DNA from: Pseudoneobacillus sp042683745
GTDB lineage: Bacteria; Bacillota; Bacilli; Bacillales; Cytobacillaceae
NCBI RefSeq assembly: GCF_042683745.1
Contig: NZ_JBHUJX010000007.1
Coordinates: 1 to 64,000, forward strand
DNA: 64,000 nt
Direction of reading: 5' to 3'
Shown one piece after another: positions 49,587 to 58,149 of the stretch (position 1 is its first letter; each line of letters starts with the position of its first letter). Position numbers and translations under genes: made by a program. The notes under the pieces were generated by a model. That model made no database searches. It had not been told where the DNA came from and saw only the letters and a list, made by a program, of their open reading frames with translations.

Positions 49587-50588
49587 CTACGCCTCCCAAC
49601 GATCCGTGTATTTCCAGCAGCGCACTACTTCGTCATCGTTCATTTTTTGAATTTCCGGCATTTCCTGATGACATAATGCAGTTGCGTATTCACAACGGTC
49701 CGCAAAACGGCAACCAGGAGGAAGATTTAATGGATTCGGAACAACTCCATCGATCGCATAAAGCTTCCCTACGCGCTTTTCAGAGCTTGGCATGGATTTA
49801 AGCAAGCCTTCTGTGTATGGATGCTTCGGATTTTCAAAGATGGTAAAAATATCTCCTTGTTCCACCACTTGACCTGAGTACATAACGACAACACGATCTG
49901 CCATTTCTGCTACCACCCCAAGATCATGGGTAATCAGCATAATCGACATATTTGATTTTTCTTTTAAATTCTTCATTAATTGAAGAATTTGATTTTGAAT
50001 CGTTACATCAAGTGCTGTCGTTGGCTCGTCCGCAATTAAAAGCTCTGGATGACAAGCTAACGCAATTGCGATCATGACACGCTGTCTCATTCCCCCAGAA
50101 AGCTCATGTGGATACTGATTGACACGGCGTTCTGGCTCAGGGATACCAACTAGAGTTAATAGATTAATTGCTTCTTTCAGCGCTTCTTTTTTATTTTTAT
50201 TCTGATGAAGAATAATCGTCTCTGAAATTTGATCGCCAACTTTATAAACAGGATTTAAGGATGTCATCGGCTCTTGGAAAATCATTGAAATCCGATTTCC
50301 ACGAATCGTACGCATTTCCTTATCCGTTTTCGTTAATAGGCTTTCACCTTTAAATTTAATATCACCCTCTAGAATTTTCCCAGGAGGTGAAGGGATTAAA
50401 CGCATGATAGATAGAGATGTCACGCTTTTTCCGCTTCCTGATTCTCCAACAATGGCTAGAGTTTCACCTTGTCTTACTTCAAAGCTCACTCCATCAATAG
50501 CAGGAACAGTTCCATCTTCTGTATAAAAATAAGTTTTTAGATTTTCAACTGAGACGAGTGTGTCCGTTTTTGTTAGTGTCGTTGACAT
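49587..50588 (-). CDS. oppD: Oligopeptide ABC transporter ATPase OppD
   Basis: A 333-aa ATPase with Walker A GESGSGKSVTSL (about 44-55), signature LSGGMRQRVMIAIAL, Walker B LLIADEPTTALD, H-loop LITHDLGVV and the Cys motif CRFADRCEYATALC near the C-terminus. It pairs with OppF. Its ATG is preceded by TAGGAGG, and the next gene starts two bases after its stop. Confidence 0.92.
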   Translation of the reverse strand: MSTTLTKTDTLVSVENLKTYFYTEDGTVPAIDGVSFEVRQGETLAIVGESGSGKSVTSLSIMRLIPSPPGKILEGDIKFKGESLLTKTDKEMRTIRGNRISMIFQEPMTSLNPVYKVGDQISETIILHQNKNKKEALKEAINLLTLVGIPEPERRVNQYPHELSGGMRQRVMIAIALACHPELLIADEPTTALDVTIQNQILQLMKNLKEKSNMSIMLITHDLGVVAEMADRVVVMYSGQVVEQGDIFTIFENPKHPYTEGLLKSMPSSEKRVGKLYAIDGVVPNPLNLPPGCRFADRCEYATALCHQEMPEIQKMNDDEVVRCWKYTDRWEA

Positions 50589-50599
50589 GATGGTTCCTC

Positions 50600-51523
50600 C
50601 TATTCTTTCATTCTTGGATCAAGAGCGTCACGAAGACCGTCACCCATAAAGTTAACCGCTAAAACAGTTACGATAATAAAAGTACCTGGGAAAAGGACAA
50701 TCCAAATATAATCCATTACCGTCGTCAATTCTTGAGCGGATGTTAACATATTCCCCCAGCTTGGTGTTGGCGGTTGAATTCCTAATCCTAAGAAGCTTAG
50801 TGATGCTTCTGCTAATATATTTGCAGCAATATCTAATGTCGCAATAACCGTGATTGGGGCAATGGCATTTGGCAACACATGATAAAAGATTGTACTAAAC
50901 TTCTTTTCTCCTGTCGCTCTAGCTGCTTCTACATAGTCCCGTTTCTTAATCGATAAAATTTCCCCACGAACGATACGAGCCATTCCTGTCCAACCAAAAG
51001 CACTTAACACGAGTACTGTTGACCATAAAGACGGTGTAATTAGGGCTGCAACAATTAGTAATAAGAAGAAAGTCGGAATCGATTGAATTGCGTCAACAAT
51101 ACGCATCATCATATTGTCAACGAAGCCCCCAAAGTAACCTGAAACAGCTCCGTAGATGATACCGATTGAAACCGTACATACCATCGCTAAAAGCGCAACA
51201 CTAAGGGAAATTCTTCCTCCGAATACGATACGTGTCCAAATATCGCCACCCATGGAATCCGTCCCCATAATATGCTTTTTGCTCGGTGCTTGGAATTGAT
51301 CTAAAATATCATACACATCAGGTCTAAATGGTGTTAGTAGTGGCGCAAAAATGGAAATTATACACATAATCAAAAATACAATCAAACCTGCTACAGCAAG
51401 TTTATTTTTACGAAAACGACGCCAAATAACGGTAGCTTTACTTTCAATTTTATAATCTTGCTCCGTTGTTTTAGGAGTTTTAATTTGAATAGGACTGTTA
51501 ACAGATGGATTTGGTACCCCCAT
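50600..51523 (-). CDS. oppC: Oligopeptide ABC transporter permease OppC
   Basis: A 307-aa inner-membrane permease with a long N-terminal tail (1-35), about six helices and the EAA loop YVEAARATGEKKFSTIFYHV LPNA. AFGWTGMARIVRGEILS and LGLGIQPPTPSWGNML are typical for OppC. It forms the channel with OppB. Start ATG follows GGAGCG. Confidence 0.92.
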   Translation of the reverse strand: MGVPNPSVNSPIQIKTPKTTEQDYKIESKATVIWRRFRKNKLAVAGLIVFLIMCIISIFAPLLTPFRPDVYDILDQFQAPSKKHIMGTDSMGGDIWTRIVFGGRISLSVALLAMVCTVSIGIIYGAVSGYFGGFVDNMMMRIVDAIQSIPTFFLLLIVAALITPSLWSTVLVLSAFGWTGMARIVRGEILSIKKRDYVEAARATGEKKFSTIFYHVLPNAIAPITVIATLDIAANILAEASLSFLGLGIQPPTPSWGNMLTSAQELTTVMDYIWIVLFPGTFIIVTVLAVNFMGDGLRDALDPRMKE

Positions 51524-51539
51524 TATTTTTCGCTCCTCT

Positions 51540-52511
51540 CTAGTTCTTGCCTAATTGGATACGTGGATCCACTATTGCATAGAATATATCTGCGATTAAA
51601 TTACATAGTACAACGATAACACCAGCGATCATTGTTGTCCCCATGATGACTTGATAGTCACGAATAAAGATCGCATTAACAGTTAATCTTCCCATTCCAG
51701 GCCATGCAAATAGCTGTTCAATGAAGAGTGAACCACCAAAAAGGGCTGGAAGCTGTAATGCAATAATCGTAATAAGTGGAATTAAGGCATTTCGTAAAGC
51801 ATGCTTGAAAATAACTCTTCCTTCTGGTAAACCTTTTGCTCTTGCCGTTCTAACAAAGTCCTGTTTAATAACTTCAAGCATACTTGTTCGTAGAAAACGG
51901 GATTTTGATGCGATTAATCCGAATGCAAGGGTTAACGATGGCAAAATTAAATGATGGACTCGGTCCCATAAATCAAAAGTATCAAAGTTTTCTCTCATTC
52001 CTGATGCTGGGAACCAGCTTAACTTTAATGAGAACACAAGAATAACCATTAGTGCGATAAAGAACGCTGGAACGGCTATTCCTAAAAAGGAATAAAACGT
52101 AAAGAAATAATCAAAAAAGGAATATTTTTTTATCGCTGAGTATACCCCAATTGGAATCGCGATAATAATAGAAACAAGAATAGCTACTCCCATTAATAGC
52201 ATGGTAGCTGGTACCCTTTGCATGATTTTCTCCATAACAGGCTGTCCATCTTGGAAAGAGTAGCCAAGATTACCCTCTAATACTAGTAATTTCAACCATT
52301 TATAGTATTGAATATAAATTGGTTGGTCCACTCCTAATTGTTCTCTGATAGCAGACATATCTTGCTCACTACCTGCCTCTGGATTTTGATACATCGCTGT
52401 CGGATCTCCAGGTGCGAGTGACATGAGTAGGAAAGAGATGATTGAGATTATAAATAATAGAGGAATGGCTTGAAGTGTTCTTCGAATAATATATTTAGTC
52501 AAAGGTCTCAC
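51540..52511 (-). CDS. oppB: Oligopeptide ABC transporter permease OppB
   Basis: A 323-aa permease with six helices; YIIRRTLQAIPLLFIISIIS opens it, and FVRTARAKGLPEGRVIFKHA is the EAA loop contacting the ATPase. GSLFIEQLFAWPGMGRLTV is a family motif. It is the first gene after the hairpin terminator that separates it from oppA, so the permease part is expressed at a lower level. Confidence 0.92.
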   Translation of the reverse strand: MRPLTKYIIRRTLQAIPLLFIISIISFLLMSLAPGDPTAMYQNPEAGSEQDMSAIREQLGVDQPIYIQYYKWLKLLVLEGNLGYSFQDGQPVMEKIMQRVPATMLLMGVAILVSIIIAIPIGVYSAIKKYSFFDYFFTFYSFLGIAVPAFFIALMVILVFSLKLSWFPASGMRENFDTFDLWDRVHHLILPSLTLAFGLIASKSRFLRTSMLEVIKQDFVRTARAKGLPEGRVIFKHALRNALIPLITIIALQLPALFGGSLFIEQLFAWPGMGRLTVNAIFIRDYQVIMGTTMIAGVIVVLCNLIADIFYAIVDPRIQLGKN

Positions 52512-52663
52512 TACTTTCTGTTAAACTTGTTTAGAATGATTTATTCTTGCAGCTTCTATTTAAATAGAAGACTTTCTTTCAAGGTAAGTTTAAAAAATAC
52601 AATGAGAAGATAAGGTTTTCTATTTTAAGTACTACTAGTATTCTTTTATTCTCTTAAAAAGAG

Positions 52664-52693
52664 GGCCGTTAGCGATTCCAGTCGCTAACGGCC
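52664..52693 (-). terminator. Partial terminator between oppA and oppB
   Basis: GGCCGTTAGCGA and TCGCTAACGGCC (12 bp, perfect) close a six-base loop and are followed on the minus strand by CTCTTTTT. It is placed between oppA and oppBCDF, as is usual where the binding protein must outnumber the permease. Confidence 0.9.
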
Positions 52694-52709
52694 GCTTCAA
52701 ATCTACCTA

Positions 52710-54353
52710 CTATTTTCTTTTCTTTGGATCTCCCCAATACCAATCTGATAGATTGAATAATGCAGAGTTAAGTGTTGTTTTAATACCTTTTAAGTCTTTG
52801 TCGTGACCCATGTTTTTCATTGGGTGAACAGTCCAAATTAATGTTGCGTTATCAGCCATGTACTTGTGCATATCTTGGTACATTTTAATACGCTTGTTAC
52901 GATCTTCTTCTTTTAAGTAATCATCTAACCACTTATTGATTTTCGGATCATTGATACGGTTACGGTTATTACCTACACCACCAGATTTAGGAATACCATC
53001 AGAGTGGAAGAATCCTCTGTGCTCAACGTTTCCATCATATCCGCCCCATCCTAGAGCAAATGTGTCTAGTTCCCCAGCAGCATATCTGTCAAGGAAGATT
53101 GACCATTCTAGACCACGAACGTTTACTTTCACGCCTAATTTACCCCAGTTTTGTTGAGCAAGTAGACCGATTTTTTCACGTACTTTGTTACCATTGTTGA
53201 AGTAGAAATCGAATTCCATCTTCTTGCCGCCTTTTTGGCGAACTCCGCCTTCCATTTTCCAGCCAGCTTTATCTAATAACTCAGCTGCTTTCTTTTGGTC
53301 AAATGGAAGAGGTTTTACAGCTTTATTGTATTGTGGAATTTTCGGATGGAATGGTCCGCTTGCCACATACGCTTTACCTAACATAAGCTTAGATACGATT
53401 GATTGACGGTCTAAACCATACGTTAATGCTAAACGAACATCTTTATCGTTGAATGGTGCTTTTTCAGCATTGAATCCAACAAAGTCAAATTGACCGTAAT
53501 CCCACTTCGTAATTTTAAGATCTTTATCCTTCGCAACCTGTGCAACTGTAGATGCTGTTAATGCCTCAACCCAGTCAACATCCCCTTTAATTAAGTTGAT
53601 TGCTTCAACGTTTGCATCTGGAAGGATACGTGTAACGACTTCATCCATGTAAGGACGGCCATCCCAGTAGTCTTTATTTGCTACTACTACGATACGCTCG
53701 TCTGTTTTCCACTCTTTAAATTTGAATGCACCTGTACCGATTGGGTTACGGTGAACCTTTGTATTGTTGTTGAAATCTTCTACCCCTTTAGGGAATTGGT
53801 GTTTAGCGATGATTGGAGACGCTGCAAAAATTCTTGAAACGATAAGTGCATTTGGTTCTTTTAATTTAATCGTTACTTTATATGGATCTACTTTCTTCAC
53901 TTCACCAATAGCTTTGAAGTTAGAGATATAGCTGTTGATTGACTTTGGATTCATAAACGTATTGTAAGAGAACACCACGTCATCAGCAGTAAATGGTTTT
54001 CCATCGTGCCATTTTACGCCTTTACGAAGTTCAAATGTATATGTTTGTGTTGCTTTATTAAATGACCATTTTGTAGCCAAGGATGGAACTGGGTTTCCTT
54101 GTTGGTCAAGATTTAATAAGGCATCAAACACCATCGCTTGAATACGGCCTGATGCAGAGTCAGAAGTCGTATAAGGAATTAAGCGAACGGCATCCGAGAA
54201 AGATGTCATTACTAACTTACCACCGACTTTTTTCGGGTCAAAACCTTTACGTGCTGCGTCCGCTTTATCAGCACCTAAGAATGTGAATCCACTGAATGCA
54301 ACTGTTGATGCTAATGCTGTCATAGCTAATTTCTTATTGAAATTTTGCATCAT
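52710..54353 (-). CDS. oppA: Oligopeptide-binding protein OppA-like, without lipobox
   Basis: A 547-aa extracellular solute-binding protein, family 5. The core has RLIPYTTSDSASGRIQAMVF, YTFELRKGVKWHDGKPFTAD and GTGAFKFKEWKTDERI, and ends in KKRK. The N-terminus is a standard signal peptide (MQNFNKKLAMTALASTVAFS, then GADKADAARKG) with no Cys for lipid attachment, although Gram-positive binding proteins are normally lipoproteins. It follows the SLH-protein gene by 24 bases with AAAGGAGG, so both are cotranscribed. It may be free, or held by the SLH protein. Confidence 0.9.
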   Translation of the reverse strand: MMQNFNKKLAMTALASTVAFSGFTFLGADKADAARKGFDPKKVGGKLVMTSFSDAVRLIPYTTSDSASGRIQAMVFDALLNLDQQGNPVPSLATKWSFNKATQTYTFELRKGVKWHDGKPFTADDVVFSYNTFMNPKSINSYISNFKAIGEVKKVDPYKVTIKLKEPNALIVSRIFAASPIIAKHQFPKGVEDFNNNTKVHRNPIGTGAFKFKEWKTDERIVVVANKDYWDGRPYMDEVVTRILPDANVEAINLIKGDVDWVEALTASTVAQVAKDKDLKITKWDYGQFDFVGFNAEKAPFNDKDVRLALTYGLDRQSIVSKLMLGKAYVASGPFHPKIPQYNKAVKPLPFDQKKAAELLDKAGWKMEGGVRQKGGKKMEFDFYFNNGNKVREKIGLLAQQNWGKLGVKVNVRGLEWSIFLDRYAAGELDTFALGWGGYDGNVEHRGFFHSDGIPKSGGVGNNRNRINDPKINKWLDDYLKEEDRNKRIKMYQDMHKYMADNATLIWTVHPMKNMGHDKDLKGIKTTLNSALFNLSDWYWGDPKKRK

Positions 54354-54377
54354 TTATTTTCCTCCTTTATTTGATTA

Positions 54378-55676
54378 TTATTTTTTTACAGGATCTGCAG
54401 CTTTTACAGTTAAAACAGTTGCTGTACCATCAGCACCAGCTTCAAGATTTGCAGTAATTACTTTACCAGCAGATTGAAGAGCAACGATATCAGCTAAAGT
54501 AGCTTCTTTTGCTTTGTCTTCTGTTTTGCCAGTCGCTTCATCTTTAACCGTTTCTACGATATTGAATTTTGCTCCTTCAGCAAACTTGAATGCTAGATTT
54601 TTAAGAGCAAATCCACTGAAGTCAAATGTTACTGTATCTCCAGCAATCTTCGCTGGCTTGAATTTCTCAATTTTTGTAACATAAGGCTCAAGCATCGTTA
54701 CTTCGTCAGTCACTGTACTTGAATATAGAGCACCTTCAAATTTCACATCTGCTTTAGAAGCATAGTTACTAAATTCAGTGAATGTGAAAGCAGCAGTTGG
54801 ATTATTTGGAAGGTTTGAAACAATCGCATTTAGGTTGAATTTTTTAGCAGCATCGTTAAATGTTAAGTTACCGCCAGCATAACCTAATTTACCATCGACT
54901 AATTCAAGTCCATCACCAGAAACATAAGCTACTTCATTCTTGCTATTGAAAAGAATTTGAACATCAGTTCCAGTTGCAAGATTATCTTTTTCACCTTGTT
55001 GAGCATCTAAGAAAACAGAAGCATTAGCAGCAAGCTTATAGCTCACAACACCAGATTCATTCTTAAGTGAGAATCCAGTAGCTGTTAAACCAGCAATAAT
55101 ACCTTTTTTCGTTTTGTAGCCTTCTTTAACAAGCATATATTTGTCAATAGCAACAGCTGCTTCTTCTCTTGTTACTGCTGCATCAAGATCTGTATCAATA
55201 TCTAGAACACCTTTACGCTCTAAATAGAATAGGTAATCGATTGGACGGTTAGACCAAGCCTTTTTAAATCCAAGTCCGTAAGCTAATGCTTTAGCTAACT
55301 CGCCTTGTGTAATATTAGACTTTGGTTTGTACTCGCCATTTTTATTAAGGGCTAATAATCCAGTATTAAGAACTTTTAATACTGCTGCATTTTGACCCTT
55401 CGTTGTATTAACATCTTTAATTTTTACTGCTTTTGCAGCACTTAAAGGTACAATTCTGCTTGCGATTTCAGCAAATTCAAGTCGCGTTAATCCGCTTTCC
55501 GGGTTAAAATATGTATCTTTATCCACGATAATACCCAGAGTTACTAACTTATGAATTGCCATTTCTCCCTCAGAACCACTTAAATCATCAAAATTTGCAG
55601 CCATAGCTGAAAAACTGCTGAATGTAAGTGTTGTTGCTAGAGCACCGGTTACGACAAACTTCTTCCAATTTAACAT
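54378..55676 (-). CDS. SLH-domain surface protein cotranscribed with oppA
   Basis: A 432-aa exported protein. Signal peptide 1-27 (ending SAMAAN). Three SLH-type repeats cover about 28-190: EMAIHKLVTLGIIVDKDTYF then NPESGLTRLEFAEIASRIV, a degenerate middle copy, and YLFYLERKGVLDIDTDLDA then AVTREEAAVAIDKYM. The rest (about 195-432) is a beta-rich, Lys/Asp/Ala-rich region without aromatics typical of surface-layer proteins. SLH repeats bind pyruvylated secondary wall polymer. RBS AAGGGGG. The stop is only 24 bases before oppA, an unusual pairing. Confidence 0.82.
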   Translation of the reverse strand: MLNWKKFVVTGALATTLTFSSFSAMAANFDDLSGSEGEMAIHKLVTLGIIVDKDTYFNPESGLTRLEFAEIASRIVPLSAAKAVKIKDVNTTKGQNAAVLKVLNTGLLALNKNGEYKPKSNITQGELAKALAYGLGFKKAWSNRPIDYLFYLERKGVLDIDTDLDAAVTREEAAVAIDKYMLVKEGYKTKKGIIAGLTATGFSLKNESGVVSYKLAANASVFLDAQQGEKDNLATGTDVQILFNSKNEVAYVSGDGLELVDGKLGYAGGNLTFNDAAKKFNLNAIVSNLPNNPTAAFTFTEFSNYASKADVKFEGALYSSTVTDEVTMLEPYVTKIEKFKPAKIAGDTVTFDFSGFALKNLAFKFAEGAKFNIVETVKDEATGKTEDKAKEATLADIVALQSAGKVITANLEAGADGTATVLTVKAADPVKK

Positions 55677-56185
55677 AATTTACCCCCTTAGGAATTTTTC
55701 AAAAAAAAGCTGGATCAGTTGTAAAAATGCGTCCTCCTTTGCCTGTGTTTTAAAGTTGTTAGAAAATTAAGATATGTCTACACATATTTATAGCATAAAA
55801 GTCTTAGGAAATATTCCTCAAAAAGTCAACATAAAGATAACAATTTACATAACTTTTAGTTACACGAAATATCTGAATTTCGAAATATAATTTACATTTT
55901 AGTCGTAGTTTTTTAATAAAAAATTAATAATAATCAAAAAATTATGAATAATTTGTTGCGAAATTCTTACAAAATACAAACATAAATGTAACATTTGGAC
56001 TTGTAAGGAAATATATGGAGACATGTATTTTTATTATAATCACGGTTATTTATTCTTTTTTTGGTTAGAATATACATTTATTTTGACAATATTTTCTGTT
56101 AATAAAAGTTTATGTTTCTAACAATAAGATTTTTTTCGACACGGAAAATGAAGAGGTTTGAATAGAATTGAATAATTTTTTTCAT
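55677..56185. other. Long AT-rich leader upstream of the SLH/oppA operon
   Basis: About 500 bases with no gene. It should carry the promoter and a long untranslated leader; TTGACT at 55829-55834 (minus) could be a -35, but no convincing -10 lies 17 bases away. Long stable leaders are common before surface-layer genes. Confidence 0.45.
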
Positions 56186-56189
56186 AAAA

Positions 56190-56222
56190 AAGGTCCACTC
56201 CTAAAATAAAGGAGCAGACCTT
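56190..56222 (-). terminator. Terminator after hpf
   Basis: AAGGTCTGCTCCT and AGGAGTGGACCTT arms (one bulge) close a 7-base loop and are followed by TTTTTT on the minus strand. It lies six bases after the hpf stop. Confidence 0.9.
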
Positions 56223-56227
56223 AATAA

Positions 56228-56773
56228 TTATTGTGCTTCTATTAATCCGTAGCGGCCATCTTTACGTTTGTAAACGACATTTGTTTGGTTTGAATTGGCG
56301 TTTGTGAAAACGTAAAAATTGTGACCTAACATGTTCATCTGAAGGATCGCCTCTTCGCTGTCCATCGGTTTAAGATCGAAACTTTTCGTACGAACAAGCT
56401 CTAAATCATCTTCTTCAACATGGATCTCAGGAGCTTCTGATACCGCAAAATAAGCTGGAATATCGCCTTTTTCACGGAATTTACGATTTACTTTCGTTTT
56501 ATGTTTGCGAATTTGACGCTCTAATTTATCAGAAATTAAATCAATGCCCGCATACATATCATCATTTAATTCTTCAGCACGTAAAACTAAGTGCGGAAGA
56601 GGAATCGTCACTTCAACTTTAGCCTTTTTATCATGATATACTTTTAAATTCACATGAACATTTGCTTCTGGTGTTTCAGTAAAATAACGCTCTAGCTTAG
56701 AGATCTTTTTCTCAACATACTCTCGAATTGCTGGAGTAACCTCAATGTTTTCACCACGAATGACATAATTCAT
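56228..56773 (-). CDS. hpf: Long-form ribosome hibernation promotion factor
   Basis: A 181-aa protein. The N-terminal YfiA-type domain (1-105; IRGENIEVTPAIREYVEKKI, HLVLRAEELNDDMYAGIDLI) and the C-terminal dimerisation domain (about 125-181; VRTKSFDLKPMDSEEAILQM, HNFYVFTNANSNQTNVVYKR) are both complete. It makes 100S ribosome dimers in stationary phase and under stress. AAAGGAGGAG precedes ATG. Equivalent to B. subtilis YvyD, located between secA and the flagellar genes, though here with more genes in between. Confidence 0.95.
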   Translation of the reverse strand: MNYVIRGENIEVTPAIREYVEKKISKLERYFTETPEANVHVNLKVYHDKKAKVEVTIPLPHLVLRAEELNDDMYAGIDLISDKLERQIRKHKTKVNRKFREKGDIPAYFAVSEAPEIHVEEDDLELVRTKSFDLKPMDSEEAILQMNMLGHNFYVFTNANSNQTNVVYKRKDGRYGLIEAQ

Positions 56774-56991
56774 ATGTGACTCCTCCTTTAAAAAGACTAT
56801 GTATTACTAATTCTATTTTACCCTATAGAAATCCTGCTAACACAGTTAAAAAAATTTGTCGTTATTTTGACGATTTTTGGTGAATATTGGGTGAATTGAT
56901 GGTTGAGACCTTGACAAAGCAGGATTTTAGAATATGAAGTTGTCTTATATGATTATGGTTTATGTGGTCAATATATGACATGATTAAAGGA
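56774..56991. other. Region upstream of hpf
   Basis: Holds the hpf ribosome site and presumably stress promoters, which I could not place with confidence. An open frame crossing it on the minus strand (56862-57122) has no ribosome site, runs through a terminator hairpin and is not a gene. Confidence 0.45.
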
Positions 56992-57018
56992 AAAAGCTTT
57001 CCATGAGGGAAAGCTTTT
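56992..57018 (-). terminator. Terminator after the YjfB-like gene
   Basis: AAAAGCTTTCC and GGAAAGCTTTT close a five-base loop, then TCCTTT on the minus strand. It lies about 80 bases after the stop. Confidence 0.85.
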
Positions 57019-57096
57019 AGGATGATGAGGTTAAAGTTATTATATAAATGTTCTAAGCTAACTGGATAGGAATGAACTCTATTTAAAAGTAATGAA

Positions 57097-57297
57097 TTAG
57101 CCTTTAAGGTCGATCGTTCCACCTAAATGTGGTTGTGCAGCGTATTGAAGAGCTCTTAGGTCTGATTCTTCTAACATTTTGTTTACGAAATCAGCATTTC
57201 CTTCTGCTTGGTCCATCGCTGTCTTCAAAATCGATATAGAAGCTTGTTGTTGAACTTGTCCTTGGTTTAAAGCCATGGAGAGTAGGGCTACGTCCAT
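57097..57297 (-). CDS. YjfB-family putative motility protein
   Basis: A 66-aa protein with MDVALLSMALNQGQVQQQAS and ISILKTAMDQAEG, the whole of the YjfB family pattern; these short proteins lie near flagellar genes in many Firmicutes. ATG at 57297 is preferred, with AAGGAGG eight bases upstream; the ATG three codons earlier overlaps that site. It follows fliT but is separated from it by a terminator hairpin, so may be expressed on its own. Biochemical role unknown. Confidence 0.82.
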   Translation of the reverse strand: MDVALLSMALNQGQVQQQASISILKTAMDQAEGNADFVNKMLEESDLRALQYAAQPHLGGTIDLKG

Positions 57298-57327
57298 ATA
57301 AACCATCCTCCTTCAATAGATATACAC

Positions 57328-57359
57328 AAAAATCCAACTCAAAGAGACTGAGCTGGATC
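57328..57359 (-). terminator. Terminator after fliT
   Basis: ATCCAGCTCA and TGAGTTGGAT (one G-T pair) close a loop and are followed by TTTTGTG on the minus strand. It ends the flaG-fliD-fliS-fliT transcript. Confidence 0.8.
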
Positions 57360-57365
57360 AATCAA

Positions 57366-57716
57366 TTATTTTCTCTTATCCAAGAACATTCCGTCAGCAG
57401 AAATATCTCCATACGGATTAGCATAATGATTATTTTTTTTCTTTTTTAATTGAAGCATTTTCAAATCTTCCTTAATATTCTCCGAAAAGCTGGATAATAA
57501 GGCTTGAATCCTTTTTTCGGTCTCAAGCAAGTTATGTTTTACAGTTAAATCTAAAATATTTGTCAAATCTGGAAGACTGTCTAAAAACATCTGCCTTTTC
57601 TCTAAAAGCTCGTGAATGACTTGAATAAATTCTTCTCGACTTTCCTCAGGGAGACCTTTTTCCATATGTTCTAGCAGTGCGTTTGATATTTTAATAAATT
57701 GAACTAATTCATTCAC
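57366..57716 (-). CDS. fliT: Flagellar export chaperone FliT
   Basis: A 116-aa helical protein, matching FliT in position and size; FliT chaperones FliD. ELVQFIKISNALLEHMEKGL and the Lys-rich end QLKKKKNNHYANPYGD are visible. The GTG start overlaps the fliS stop by one base, so it is translated by coupling. Homology is weak, as is usual for FliT, and the call depends on context. Confidence 0.8.
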   Translation of the reverse strand: MNELVQFIKISNALLEHMEKGLPEESREEFIQVIHELLEKRQMFLDSLPDLTNILDLTVKHNLLETEKRIQALLSSFSENIKEDLKMLQLKKKKNNHYANPYGDISADGMFLDKRK

Positions 57717-58114
57717 TAGGCTTGACCACTCTCAGCGTATTGCTTCTTGGTCAGCTTCATAACTTCCTTCCATGTATCACGGAAATCAGTTATGAACCCT
57801 TCCGCTTCATTAATAATTTCAATACTATTCTTTGTATTTGCTTCAATTAATCTACGATGTATATAATCATACATTTGTAATAAATGATTAGATACTTCTA
57901 CATCCATATTGAGGGTGATCATTAATTCATTCACGATATTTTGTGCCTTAACAAGATTCGTGTGACGTTGCTCAATATTATTTTCTTGAATAGCTATTTT
58001 TGCTAGTTTCATAAACTTCAAACAACCATTATATAGCATTAATGTTAGTTCCCCTGGTGTCGCTGTATTAACTGAATTCTGCTTATATGCTTGATATGGT
58101 TGGTTCATAGCCAT
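57716..58114 (-). CDS. fliS: Flagellar secretion chaperone FliS
   Basis: A 132-aa four-helix chaperone for flagellin. MAMNQPYQAYKQNSVNTATP then GELTLMLYNGCLKFMKLA are hallmark motifs, with VEGYITDFRDAW-like EGFITDFRDTWKEVMKL near the C-terminus. ATG at 58114 matches the known N-terminus (AYxxNSVNTATPGELTLMLY) better than the GTG four codons upstream, which lies in the ribosome site. Cotranscribed with fliD and fliT. Confidence 0.95.
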   Translation of the reverse strand: MAMNQPYQAYKQNSVNTATPGELTLMLYNGCLKFMKLAKIAIQENNIEQRHTNLVKAQNIVNELMITLNMDVEVSNHLLQMYDYIHRRLIEANTKNSIEIINEAEGFITDFRDTWKEVMKLTKKQYAESGQA

Positions 58115-58149
58115 ATTATTATTCACCTTTCCACTTATATTACTTACTA

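Noticed and set aside
56862..57122. 86-codon open frame upstream of hpf
   Set aside because: It overlaps the end of the YjfB-like gene, passes through a terminator hairpin and has no ribosome site.
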